Source of the DNA: Streptomyces sp. CT34 | Lineage (GTDB): Bacteria; Actinomycetota; Actinomycetes; Streptomycetales; Streptomycetaceae | Direction of reading: 5' to 3' | Assembly (NCBI RefSeq): GCF_000805335.1 | Contig: NZ_KN708638.1 | Coordinates: 423,602-487,601, forward strand | Length of the DNA stretch: 64,000 bases | Shown: positions 42,738-51,911 of the stretch, in pieces | Layout of the letters: every line of letters starts with the position of its first letter | Position numbering within the stretch: the stretch's first letter is position 1 | Program-made: the position numbers and the translations under genes | The notes under the pieces: generated by a model | Told to the model about the DNA's origin: nothing | The model's database searches: none | What the model saw: only the letters and a program-made list of their open reading frames with translations

Positions 42738-43376
42738 TCACTCGTACAGGGCCGGAGTGAGCCCCACCGCTGGCGGCCCCCGCCGCACCACCGCGTGCCG
42801 CAGCCGAAGCTGCCGCGTCCACCGCCCCTCCGCGGCTCTCCGTCCTGTCCGCCCGAGCGATGGCGGCGCCGGTGCTACGACGGCGCGCCACCAGGCCACA
42901 AGTCCCGGGACCAGCACCGCCACTTGACGCAGCAGGGACCACACGGCCGCCTCACCGCGGCGCAGCCACCATGACGCCACCAGCGAGGCCACGGCGTGTG
43001 CGGCCACCGCCTGACCGCTTTCGCGGTGCTGCGCCGCCATCGCCATCATCGGATGGTGCATGCCCGACATACCGGCCATCGCCATACCCGGCACAGGCGA
43101 TCCCGACGGCCCGGCGCCCGCGCCCATGGACGCGGCATCGAAGAGGACATGGAGACCGACCTGCACGACGGCCATGACCCCGCAGATGCCCGCCAGTGAT
43201 CGCTCCCGGCCGCCCAGCACGCACCCGAGACCGAAGACCACCGCAAACCCGACCCCGTCGGCCCACAAGGCGGGCGTCCGATGGCACGCGAGGCTGTGCC
43301 CGGCCGCACCCAGCGTGACGCACACCGTGGCGAACACGGCAGCCCGCAGGCTCCGGACCACCAGGGACGCACTCAC
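42738..43376 (-). CDS. Met/His-rich membrane protein of the copper-type cassette
   Basis: A 212-residue membrane protein with about five hydrophobic helices (LVVRSLRAAVFATVCVTLG, GVGFAVVFGLGCVLGG). A loop reads MAMAGMSGMHHPMMAMAAQH, dense in Met and His, which fits copper(I) binding. Genes of this kind sit next to ycnI in Streptomyces. GTG 43376 is chosen because helix 1 begins close by; the ribosome site is GGGACC. It is the first gene of the cassette. Confidence 0.75.
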   Translation of the reverse strand: MSASLVVRSLRAAVFATVCVTLGAAGHSLACHRTPALWADGVGFAVVFGLGCVLGGRERSLAGICGVMAVVQVGLHVLFDAASMGAGAGPSGSPVPGMAMAGMSGMHHPMMAMAAQHRESGQAVAAHAVASLVASWWLRRGEAAVWSLLRQVAVLVPGLVAWWRAVVAPAPPSLGRTGRRAAEGRWTRQLRLRHAVVRRGPPAVGLTPALYE

Positions 43377-43902
43377 GCGACGAGGTCCCTTCCCATCGAT
43401 CGGGCGCAACCGTCCCAGAATGCTGCCCACGTCACTGCAACGCCAGGGCGCACGGCCGTTCACCCGCGCTCCGCTCCGAGTCCGTGCACCACGCCCAGGG
43501 CTTGCGACTACGGCGCGAAAGCGGTAGTCGGCCGTCAGGGCGGTGAGCTGCTTGCGATCTCAGCGTGACGACCGCCTGAACATTCCCCTCCGTGGCGTTC
43601 GTGCCGGCCGGAGAAGCGCGAGCGGTCGGCCGGCTGCGATCCGGTCGATCGGCGGCCGTGTGCCGGCCGGGAGAATGAACGCCTCCCGTCGGCGGGCGGG
43701 GTCCATGCCGCGGCCCGCGGCCACCGTCTCATTGTCGGCACACACATCTCACGATGTTCTTCGGTTGAGGTTCGCAGTATCCATCGGTGCCCTTCAGTCA
43801 CGGAACGGGTGACCAGCAGGATCCGCGAGGACGCGCCAACTGCGGCGGCCTTCCGGGCGCTGTAGGGCGAGCCACATCAACCGCCACTGTGACGTGGGAA
43901 TC
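43377..43902. other. No gene recognised
   Basis: About 525 bases between the copper-type cassette and the end of the calpain-like gene. Short open frames on both strands look non-coding. Promoter of the cassette is expected near 43380-43460. Confidence 0.45.
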
Positions 43903-45222
43903 TCACCAGGTGTCGACGGCGTCGATCTGCACCAGGTAGTAGCCCACCTCCTGCAGCGTCAGCCAGCACTCCCACAACTTCCGGGTAGACCCGTCGCCCC
44001 ACGGATTGCCCAGGCAGACCCGGCCGCCGGCGGGGTCCGCATCCTTGATGAAGTAGGCGTGGTTCTGGACCAGTCGGCCGCCCGCGATCTGCGCGGCGTC
44101 GCCAGGGTCAGCGTTGGGTGCGGCGGCGGTGGTGGCGACGAGTGCCTGACCGCGCGACTTGCGGTTGGCGATCTCCTGGACGAGCCATGGCGAGTTGAGA
44201 TCGACCTTCTGCCCCACGCGGCCGGTGATCAGGGTGAGCGCGGTGCTCGGGGGACCACCGTGGACGATGTCGTGGTAGTTGCCGTGGAACTGGGCGGCGG
44301 CCTTCTCGAAGTAGCCCGGCCAGCTCTCCGCGTAACGGGCATCCTCGGTGTGGCCCTTGGCACCCCAGAGCTTGCCGTGGCCGTACGGCAGGTCGGGCAC
44401 CAGGGTGATGGCGACCGGGCTGCCCTCGTCGTAGAGGGTGACGGTGACGGTGCCGTTGGCCTCCTGCCGGAGGTGTCGCGGGGCGTGCTGCGGATTGGCC
44501 TGGAGCACGGCCTGCATGCTGGTCAGCAGCCAGCAGTCCCCGAAGTGGCCCTGGTCCATGTCCTGCCAGGACATCGCCTCGGTCGAGCCCGGGACCCACT
44601 GCCATTTCTCGGTGACGTACGCACCGTCCACCTGGGCGAACGGCCCCTCGGGCAGCACCCAGCCGTGGTCGTCGCAGTGGCACCCGCTGCACGCGGCGTC
44701 GAAGTCGGGCTGGCTGCACGACATCCCGGTGCCGATCAGCATCGCGCCGTACGGGCTGACGGTACGGAGCAGCCGGCTGAAGAGCTCCTGCTGCCGCCGC
44801 CAGTCATAGGCGGCCTCACCGTGCTCGTCCTCGACGTGGGTGAGGCGGTCCCAGCGGTCCAGGCCCTGCGTCCCGAACCGGCGGACCACCATGTCAAGTT
44901 CGGTGGGTGGCAGCGGCATCAGCAGGTTGCCGACCTGGTCGAGCAGCGAGCGGGCACTGTACTGCTGCTCGTCGGCGAACAGCACGTCCCATGCCTGGCG
45001 GCCGACCGCCTCCGCCCGCTGTGGGTTCGGTGGCGGACCGGGCGGCTGCCAGGGCAGTTCGACCACCGGATGGCCGCCCCGCACGTACTGGAGCCGGTCC
45101 AGGCTGACGCTGTCGCTGATCCCCTGCACCATGTCCACGGCGCCCATCAGCGCCTCACCGCCGGGAATGAACGGCGCGGCCATGTCGGCGACCTGACGCC
45201 AGTTATTGCGGTGGTAACCCAC
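43903..45222 (-). CDS. Calpain-like (C2 family) cysteine protease
   Basis: A 439-residue protein with a calpain catalytic core in its second half. DMDQGHFGDCWLLTSMQAVL holds Gln224 (oxyanion hole) and Cys230, six residues apart as in calpains; VQNHAYFIKD has His388; LGNPWGDG has Asn406. The triad is complete, so it is probably active. The N-terminal 200 residues are not calpain-like and include four cysteines (C169, C178, C181, C183), a possible zinc knuckle. There is no signal peptide. GTG 45222 starts it. Targets unknown; some bacterial calpain-like proteins are toxins or regulators. Confidence 0.88.
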   Translation of the reverse strand: MGYHRNNWRQVADMAAPFIPGGEALMGAVDMVQGISDSVSLDRLQYVRGGHPVVELPWQPPGPPPNPQRAEAVGRQAWDVLFADEQQYSARSLLDQVGNLLMPLPPTELDMVVRRFGTQGLDRWDRLTHVEDEHGEAAYDWRRQQELFSRLLRTVSPYGAMLIGTGMSCSQPDFDAACSGCHCDDHGWVLPEGPFAQVDGAYVTEKWQWVPGSTEAMSWQDMDQGHFGDCWLLTSMQAVLQANPQHAPRHLRQEANGTVTVTLYDEGSPVAITLVPDLPYGHGKLWGAKGHTEDARYAESWPGYFEKAAAQFHGNYHDIVHGGPPSTALTLITGRVGQKVDLNSPWLVQEIANRKSRGQALVATTAAAPNADPGDAAQIAGGRLVQNHAYFIKDADPAGGRVCLGNPWGDGSTRKLWECWLTLQEVGYYLVQIDAVDTW

Positions 45223-45431
45223 GTATTATCCCCCGTCCGTCTCCCAACTCAGCCAACGAGGGTACGCGGCCGGCTCGGCGGCCCTGCCACCACCCCTGCC
45301 CGGGGACCAACCCCACCGAACCCGGTCCGGCTCGACCGGTCGCCTGCGCAACTCCCCGGAAATCGGAGGTGGAAGGCGACCCGGGGGCAACGCCGCTCTG
45401 CGGCGCTCGTCGTACCCGGTTGCAGCGACCA

Positions 45432-45902
45432 TCAGCTCACACCGCCGCTTGGGCCCTCCACCCTCCCGAATTCCCGTGCGGCCAGACCGAAGGCCAAACC
45501 GCCGAGCAGGAACCAGGGATTCCACAGCACCAGCGTCCACAGCCGCTGTTCCGGGCTTATGTCCACCTCCGGGCCGGCCGCGCCGGAGAGCAGCAGCACC
45601 TCGACGGCGACGCCGCGCAACAGCAGCACAGCGCAGGCACACCAACCAAGGAACCGGACCACCCGACCTGCTGGGCCACGAAGAGGCCGCGGCCGGGCGA
45701 GCAGCCGTCCCAGCACTCCGCCGACCAGGCACAGCATCCCCACGCCCCACAGGCCCAGCGCCACAAACCAACCGGGGCGTTCCTCGGCCAGGGGCCCCGC
45801 CGAGACACTCAGCCCCCAACTGCCGCCCAGCGCCCAGTAGAAATGCAGCAGGGCGAAGGCGACCGCCCATATACCGGCAATACGTCCCCACAACCCCGGC
45901 AT
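45432..45902 (-). CDS. DUF3995 membrane protein
   Basis: A 156-residue four-helix membrane protein of the DUF3995 type: GIWAVAFALLHFYWALGGSW at the start, LGLWGVGMLCLVGGVLGRLL, FLGWCACAVLLLRGVAVEVL and LVLWNPWFLLGGLAFGLAAR. Start ATG 45902 is preferred (AGGA seven bases upstream); ATG 45929 or 45941 would extend it. It lies 209 bases before the calpain-like gene. Function unknown. Confidence 0.82.
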   Translation of the reverse strand: MPGLWGRIAGIWAVAFALLHFYWALGGSWGLSVSAGPLAEERPGWFVALGLWGVGMLCLVGGVLGRLLARPRPLRGPAGRVVRFLGWCACAVLLLRGVAVEVLLLSGAAGPEVDISPEQRLWTLVLWNPWFLLGGLAFGLAAREFGRVEGPSGGVS

Positions 45903-46597
45903 TGATCTGTCCTGCGACTCTTCATGCATGGCCAGAAGCATGCCACTGTCCGGGCACGCAGCCGCCGGCATCGCGCCGCCACCGACCGGCAGAAACGGCC
46001 GTATCCGTGTCGCTGGGCGGGCCCGCGCGCGGCTGCCAGGTGTGCGGGAAGGTGGGGATCAGAGAACGCCCTGCGCAGCGAGCTCTCCGGCGAGGCGGGC
46101 AGTTGGCGCCCGGCATCGGCGACGGAAGCGACGTGGTCCAAGATGCCGGCCGTCTCGTCGTCTGCGGACTCGGCCGGCATGGCGGCGAAGCTCTCACCTC
46201 TCTCGGACGAGGTCGGTCGGGTCGATCGCGAGTGGACACATCGCGAAGTGGGTGTCGATCCCGTGCCAACGACATGCGCCACAGCGGTCCGGCATCCTCG
46301 TCACACATCAAACCGTGGCGCTCATCGCGCCGGGACGAACGCACGGAACAAGTGCCGGACCTGCCGGGCGGCCCTGGTGAATCTGCCCGCCCAGGTCCAG
46401 TCCCGTCACGGGGGGCCGGCCCAAGGGCGGGGTCTTGGTGATGAGCTGGGGGTGCCGAGCGGGCCTCCACGCCCCGGAAGGGTTGGTGGAGGCCCGCGCT
46501 GTCGCTGTCGGTGTCGGGTGACGGTCTCCGGCCGCTTCCCCACGGACCGCGGGCGTCGACCGCAGCCCGTCGGGCGCGTCCGCCTCCGTACGCGGCC
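45903..46597. other. No gene recognised
   Basis: About 690 bases between DUF3995 and the MshB-like deacetylase (both minus). Frames on both strands were checked and give Arg/Pro/Ser-rich translations without a family. Confidence 0.5.
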
Positions 46598-47347
46598 TCA
46601 GCAAGTGAACAGCTCGAAGGGCACGGCGGGGCGGCCGTCGAACCGGGCGGACGCGGCGTGCAGGGTGCGGTTCAGAAACGACCGACAGTACTGCTCGGGG
46701 TCCTGGCCGGTGAGCGCTTCGATGTAGCTGCGGTGGGCCATCAGCGACCGGACGGCTCGCTGGTATCCGGGGCCCGCGTCGACCGCGTGCGTGGGCTTCG
46801 GCGAGCCGGCCACGGCCACGTAACGCACGCCGTTCCACGGTACGAGGCCGTCCTCGACGAGTTCGGGGAAGATCCAGCGGTTGCCCGCGTCGCCGACGGC
46901 GTCGAGGACGGCGCGGCCGACGGCCCGGTGGTCCGGCGTGTTCCAGGTGACGCCGCCCCAGGTGTCGTGGTGGTTGAGGGTCAGCACCAGTTCGGGGCGG
47001 TGGTGCCGGATGGCGGCGGCGAAGTCGCGGCGCAGCGCGGTGCCGTACTCGATGACGCCGTCGGGGTGGCCGAGGAACTCGACTGTGGTGACCCCCACGG
47101 CGGCGGCGCCGGCTCGCTGCTCCTGCTCGCGCAGGGGGCCGGCCTTGGCGGGTTCGACGGCGTCGATGCCGGCCTCGCCGAGGGTGGCGAGGACGTAGAC
47201 GACGTCGCGGCCCGCGTCGGTCCAGGTGGCGATGGCGGCCGACACCCCGTATTCGAGGTCGTCGGGGTGGGCGACGATCGCGAGGGCGCGCTGCCAGTCG
47301 GTGGGCATCTCGGCCAGTTGCGCGGGTGCGCGGGAAGTCTCGGCCAT
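46598..47347 (-). CDS. PIG-L family deacetylase (MshB/Mca-like)
   Basis: A 249-residue zinc-dependent deacetylase. IVAHPDDLEYGVSAA (metal ligands His, Asp), NHHDTWGGVTWNTPDHRAVG, and VEFLGHPDGVIEYG are the family blocks. Related enzymes act on GlcNAc-inositol or mycothiol conjugates. ATG 47347 with AAGGAG nine bases upstream. It is the second PIG-L protein in the window and is not near sugar genes, so its role is probably unrelated to the 11-gene operon. Confidence 0.9.
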   Translation of the reverse strand: MAETSRAPAQLAEMPTDWQRALAIVAHPDDLEYGVSAAIATWTDAGRDVVYVLATLGEAGIDAVEPAKAGPLREQEQRAGAAAVGVTTVEFLGHPDGVIEYGTALRRDFAAAIRHHRPELVLTLNHHDTWGGVTWNTPDHRAVGRAVLDAVGDAGNRWIFPELVEDGLVPWNGVRYVAVAGSPKPTHAVDAGPGYQRAVRSLMAHRSYIEALTGQDPEQYCRSFLNRTLHAASARFDGRPAVPFELFTC

Positions 47348-47500
47348 CTCGGTCTCCTTCGTCCGCGGTACGGCAGCAGCGTAGGACCTGCCCGCCACAA
47401 CGGGTCGGCTCTCGAACGGCGGGGGGCCCCCGCACGGCGGGGCGGCAGTGCCGGGGTCCTGTGTCTGGGGCACGTGGCCGGAGGCGGGCCGTGCGTCACC

Positions 47501-50065
47501 TCACCGCTCGGCGACGGCTTCCAACGGGCTGAGGGCGGCAGCCCGGCGGGCCGGGACGGCTGCCGCGACCACGCCGATCGCGAGGGAGCCCAGGCACACG
47601 AGCAGCAGCGTTCCCCAGGGCAGCGCCAGGGAGTACTGCTCCATCGCGCCGTTGGCCAGTGCGCCGACCGCCCACGCGCCGAACAGTCCGCCCGCCAGGC
47701 CGAGCAGTGTGCCGAACGCGGCGACGGTCACCGACTCCAGGCGGATCATTCGCCGGATGTCGGAGCGGTGCATGCCGATGGCGCGCAGCACACCGATCTC
47801 GCGGGTGCGTTCCGAGACCGACATGGCCAGGGTGTTGACGATGCCGAGCGAGGCGATCACCACGCCGATGGCGAGCAGTCCGTACATCAGGGTGAGCAGG
47901 TTGCTCATGGTGCCGGCGGCCTCGTGGACGAGTTGCGCCCGGTCCTGGACGGTCAGCAGCGGGTTATCGCCCACAGCGGTGCGCAGCCGGGTCTCGGTGG
48001 TCCGGGAGGTGGTGCCGTTGTCGGTGCGGACCAGGATCCGCTGAACGGAGTGGGGCGTGATGCTGTTCTTCTGTACGTCGGTTCGGGCGCCCAGGGCGTC
48101 GTGGGCGATGGGGTTGTCCTTGTAGACGCCGGCGACGGTGTACTGCTTGAGGTCCTGGCCGCGGCCGATGGCGGCGTTGAGTCGGCTGCCGGCGTGCAGG
48201 CCCTGTTCCCGGGCGAGGGTGGTGGAGACGGCGATCCGGCCCGGGCCGAGGTCGTGTGGGGAGCCGCTGACGAAGTCGAGCTTCATGACGGCGTTGACGG
48301 TGGTGGGGTCGATGCCGGAGATCTGCCGGACATGGCCGCCGGTGAACAGGGTGGAGTCGGCGACGGCCGTCGCGGTCCGTACTCCGGAGGTGTCGGCGAC
48401 CCGTTGTACGGCGGCGGGGTCGATGCGGATCGTGGGGGTACGGGTGCTGATCACGTAGTCGGCGCCGAGGCCGGCGGCGGCCTGGCGGTCGAGGGCCTGC
48501 CCGGTGGAGTTGCCGATGACGGCGAGTCCGGCGACCAGTGCGGTGCTGACCATCAGGGCGGAGGCGGTGGCGGCGGTGCGCCGCGGGTCGCGCAGTGCGT
48601 TCTCGCGGGCGAGCCGGCCGGTGATGCCGAAGCGGCGGGTCAGCCGGCCGGTCAGCTTGATCACGGGGGCGGCGAGCAGCGGTGCGAGCGCGATCAGGGC
48701 GATGACGAGGAGGGCACAACCGAGCATCGCGCTCTGCAGGTTCCCGACCGAGGCGTCCTTCGCCCCGGTGAGCGAGATCAGCAGCCCTGCGCCGAGGGCG
48801 AGCAGGACCAGCCCCACCACGCCTCGAATCCGGGATCGGGTGGTGGAGGGCGGCTGTTCGGCCGAGCGCATCGCTTCGACGGGTGCGACCTTGGCTGCCC
48901 GGCGGGAGGGCAGCCACGCGGCGAGCACGGTGACGCCCACGCCGACACCGAGCGCTGCCACGATGGGGCGCGGTCCGATGACGAGGGGACCGTGGGGCAG
49001 GGTGTCCTGTGCGGTGCCCAGGATGTCGGGCAGTACGGCGGCGATGCCGAGGCCCAGCAGGAATCCGGCCGCCGATGCGGCGAGGCCGAGCAGGGCGGCC
49101 TCCCAGAGGACGGAGCGGACCACCTGGCGGCGTGTGGCGCCGATCGCCCGGAGCAGCGCGATCTCGCGGGTGCGCCGGGACACCAGCATGGTGAAGGTGT
49201 TGACGATCAGGAACGAGCCGATGAACAGCGAGACCCCGGCGAAGACCAGGGGCAGCTTCGTGTAGCCCCGGGTCAGGGTGTCGACGTAGGTGGCCTGCTG
49301 GGCGGCTTGGGCGGCGCCGCTGGTGGCCTCGGCCCGGTCGGCCGGGAGCATGGCGGTGACCCGGTCGGAGAGGGTGAACTGGTCGGTGCCGGGTGCGGCG
49401 GACAGGTCGATCCCGGTGTAGTGGCCCGGGGAGGCGAACAGCCGCTGGGCGGTCGCCTTGTCGAACAGGGCGAGGGTGCCGCCGGCGGTCACCCGGGTGT
49501 CCTTGGTGGTGACGATGCCGACGAGCCGCTTGGTCATGACCGGACCGTCGGTGGCCAGCGTGACCTTGTCCCCGATGCCGAAGTGGCCGGCGGCTGCGGT
49601 GGTGCTGTCCACGGCGAGTTCGTCGCCGTTGCGGGGGGCGTGGCCCTTGACGAGGGGGTAGCGGCTGTCCTTGCCGTCCTGGCCCGGTACGTAGCCGGCG
49701 GCCAGGTTCGCCCATGCCTTACCGGCCCGCAGCGGGGTGCCGTCGGCGGCGTTCAGGATGGCGGAGCCGTCGACCGATGGTCGGACGGTGGCGACGCCGG
49801 GGACGTCGGTGAGTTTCCGGGCGAGGGCGTCGTCGAGCACGCCGGTGGGCTGGTTCTCGGTGGCCCCGGGCGGGGGGTCCTTCGGGGTCACGGTGACCGC
49901 GGTGTCGGCGAAGTTCTTCGACGCGGCGGCGCGGTAGGCCGCGGCGGAGGAGTCCGCGAAGACGAGGGTGCCGCAGACGAACGCGACACCCAGGCCGACC
50001 GCCAGGACGGTCATGACCAGACGGGCCTTGTGCGCCAGGACGTTGCGCAGAGCTGTTCTCAGCAT
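47501..50065 (-). CDS. ABC transporter permease, FtsX/MacB type
   Basis: An 854-residue permease with two FtsX domains. N-terminal helix (KARLVMTVLAVGLGVAFVCG) and a large extracytoplasmic MacB core, then FtsX block 1 with TRREIALLRAIGATRRQV and FtsX block 2 with RTREIGVLRAIGMHRSDI, the coupling helices that contact the ATPase. Such exporters move peptides, lipids or drugs, or act as mechanical regulators. ATG 50065 is 120 bases downstream of the ATPase gene; together they form one transporter. Confidence 0.93.
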   Translation of the reverse strand: MLRTALRNVLAHKARLVMTVLAVGLGVAFVCGTLVFADSSAAAYRAAASKNFADTAVTVTPKDPPPGATENQPTGVLDDALARKLTDVPGVATVRPSVDGSAILNAADGTPLRAGKAWANLAAGYVPGQDGKDSRYPLVKGHAPRNGDELAVDSTTAAAGHFGIGDKVTLATDGPVMTKRLVGIVTTKDTRVTAGGTLALFDKATAQRLFASPGHYTGIDLSAAPGTDQFTLSDRVTAMLPADRAEATSGAAQAAQQATYVDTLTRGYTKLPLVFAGVSLFIGSFLIVNTFTMLVSRRTREIALLRAIGATRRQVVRSVLWEAALLGLAASAAGFLLGLGIAAVLPDILGTAQDTLPHGPLVIGPRPIVAALGVGVGVTVLAAWLPSRRAAKVAPVEAMRSAEQPPSTTRSRIRGVVGLVLLALGAGLLISLTGAKDASVGNLQSAMLGCALLVIALIALAPLLAAPVIKLTGRLTRRFGITGRLARENALRDPRRTAATASALMVSTALVAGLAVIGNSTGQALDRQAAAGLGADYVISTRTPTIRIDPAAVQRVADTSGVRTATAVADSTLFTGGHVRQISGIDPTTVNAVMKLDFVSGSPHDLGPGRIAVSTTLAREQGLHAGSRLNAAIGRGQDLKQYTVAGVYKDNPIAHDALGARTDVQKNSITPHSVQRILVRTDNGTTSRTTETRLRTAVGDNPLLTVQDRAQLVHEAAGTMSNLLTLMYGLLAIGVVIASLGIVNTLAMSVSERTREIGVLRAIGMHRSDIRRMIRLESVTVAAFGTLLGLAGGLFGAWAVGALANGAMEQYSLALPWGTLLLVCLGSLAIGVVAAAVPARRAAALSPLEAVAER

Positions 50066-50185
50066 GGCGGAGCTTTCGGGAGTCCGGAAGGTACGGGAGA
50101 GGTGCGGCGCGCGAGCACCGGGGGGTCCGGGTGGGGATGTCGGTCAGGGCGAGCAGCGCCGGGTGCGGACCGGGACCGGTCGCGC

Positions 50186-50962
50186 TCAGGGCGTGTGGTC
50201 CTGGGCCTCGAACTGGTGCATCCAGTCGAGGACACGGTCGGAGGTCGGCTCGTGCAGTTCGTCGACGACGCGGCCGTCGGCGAGGAACACCACTCGGTCC
50301 GCGTATCCGGCTGCCACCGGGTCGTGGGTGACCATCACCACCGTCTGTCCCAGCTCGCGCACCGAGTCGCGCAGGAAGCCGAGGATCTCGGCGCCGGATC
50401 GCGAGTCGAGGTTGCCGGTCGGCTCGTCGGCGAAGATGATCTCGGGCCGGGAAACCAGCGCGCGGGCCACCGCGACCCGCTGCTGCTGGCCGCCGGACAG
50501 CTCCGCGGGCCGGTGGCCGAGCCGGCCGGCCAGCCCGACGGTGGCGACGACGGTCTCCAACCAGGCCGCATCGGGCTGCTGTCCGGCGAACCGCAGCGGC
50601 AGCGTGATGTTCTCCAGCGCCGTGAGTGTCGGCAGCAGGTTGAAGCCCTGGAACACGAACCCGACCTTTTCCCTGCGCAGTTGGGTCAGTTCCCGCTCGC
50701 TCAGGGTCGACAGTTCGATGCCGCCGATGCGGGCCGAACCGGAGGTCACCGGGACCAGTCCGGCCAGGCAGTGCATCAGGGTGGACTTGCCGGAGCCGGA
50801 CGGCCCCATCACGGCGGTGAACCGGCTCCGTGCGAACTCGACGAACACCTCGTCCAGGGCGGTGACCCGGGTCTGTCCCGCCCCGTACGCCTTGGTCAGG
50901 CCCGTGGCTCGCGCGGCCGGTTCGGGAACGGGATGGCTGGGGGCAGGGAACATCTGCGACAT
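50186..50962 (-). CDS. ABC transporter ATP-binding protein (LolD/MacB type)
   Basis: A 258-residue ATPase. Walker A MGPSGSGKSTLM, Q-loop VFQGFNLLPTL, signature LSGGQQQRVAVARAL, Walker B IIFADEPTGNLDS and H-loop VTHD. It pairs with the FtsX-type permease downstream. A response regulator and histidine kinase are encoded just upstream in the same direction (280 bases away), suggesting the two-component system controls this transporter, as in bacitracin-type detoxification modules. Confidence 0.95.
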   Translation of the reverse strand: MSQMFPAPSHPVPEPAARATGLTKAYGAGQTRVTALDEVFVEFARSRFTAVMGPSGSGKSTLMHCLAGLVPVTSGSARIGGIELSTLSERELTQLRREKVGFVFQGFNLLPTLTALENITLPLRFAGQQPDAAWLETVVATVGLAGRLGHRPAELSGGQQQRVAVARALVSRPEIIFADEPTGNLDSRSGAEILGFLRDSVRELGQTVVMVTHDPVAAGYADRVVFLADGRVVDELHEPTSDRVLDWMHQFEAQDHTP

Positions 50963-51242
50963 GGGTACTCCGCCTGGGATGCGACGGCCCGCGAGAAGTG
51001 CGGCGGACCTGGGGACACATCCATCCTCACGGCCCTCACCTGCGGAAACATCGCTCTGAGGGCGGGACTTGGCGTCTGTCCAAGGGAAGTGTTCGCCCTG
51101 GCCTTCTCTGCCTTTGGGCAGAGTCCTCGGCGGACGGTGCTCTGCCTTTTGGGGACGGGCAGGCTATGGAGAGACGCGGGCCGAGCAGGGATGCGGGCCG
51201 GGGCGGGCTCCTCTGCCTGTTCCCGTCACCCGCCGGTCCCCG

Positions 51243-51911
51243 TCAGGACGTCAGGCCCATCTGGTGGGCCAGGAGCGCCGCCTGGACCCGGCTGGCCGAG
51301 CCGGTCTTGTCGAGGATCGCGCCGACATGGGTCTTGACCGTGCCGATCCCGATGCCGAGCCGTCCGGCGATGTCCTGGTTGGACAGTCCTTCGCCGAGCA
51401 TCGCGAGGACCTCCCGCTCCCGGGCGGTGAGCCCGGCGATGCGGTCCTCTCCGGGTGCCGTGGCGGGTTCGCCGACGCGGAGCATCCGGGCGATGACCGT
51501 GCCGGTCACGCCTGGGGAGAGCACGGCGTCACCGGCGGCGGCCGCCCGCACCGCGCTGATCAGCTCCTGCGGGCCCTCGTCCTTCAGCAGGAAGCCCGTA
51601 GCGCCTTCCCGCAGGGCCCGGATGACGTTGTCCTCCTCGCCGAACGTCGTCAGCATGACGATCCGCGGCGCGGGATCAAGGGCGAGCAGCGGTGCGATCG
51701 CGGCCAGGCCGTCGCACACCGGCATCCGGATGTCCACCAGCGCCACGTCGGGGCGGTGGGCGGCGGCCAGCTCGACGGCCCGCCGCCCGTCCGCGGCCTC
51801 GGCGACGACGTCGATGCCGTCGGCGTGCCGGAGGATCAGGCGGACACCGTGGCGGACCATCGTCTCGTCGTCGACGAGCAGTACGCGGATCGGCTCGGAG
51901 GGCTCGGTCAC
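51243..51911 (-). CDS. NarL/LuxR-type response regulator
   Basis: A 222-residue response regulator. Receiver domain with DDET acidic pocket (residues 14-17), phosphoacceptor Asp60 in VDIRMP, Lys110 in GFLLKDEG, then a LuxR HTH: LTAREREVLAMLGEGLSNQD and RLGIGIGTVKTHVGAIL. Start GTG 51911 overlaps the kinase stop (GTGA), so the pair is coupled. Confidence 0.96.
   Translation of the reverse strand: MTEPSEPIRVLLVDDETMVRHGVRLILRHADGIDVVAEAADGRRAVELAAAHRPDVALVDIRMPVCDGLAAIAPLLALDPAPRIVMLTTFGEEDNVIRALREGATGFLLKDEGPQELISAVRAAAAGDAVLSPGVTGTVIARMLRVGEPATAPGEDRIAGLTAREREVLAMLGEGLSNQDIAGRLGIGIGTVKTHVGAILDKTGSASRVQAALLAHQMGLTS

Noticed and set aside
43894-45840. A 648-codon open frame on the plus strand
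   Set aside because: Antisense to the calpain-like and DUF3995 genes, which carry complete motifs.
46511-51337. A 1608-codon open frame on the plus strand
   Set aside because: Antisense to the ABC transporter and MshB-like genes. Size alone is not evidence at this GC content, and the translation (GGDGDPARAE-type text) has no family.
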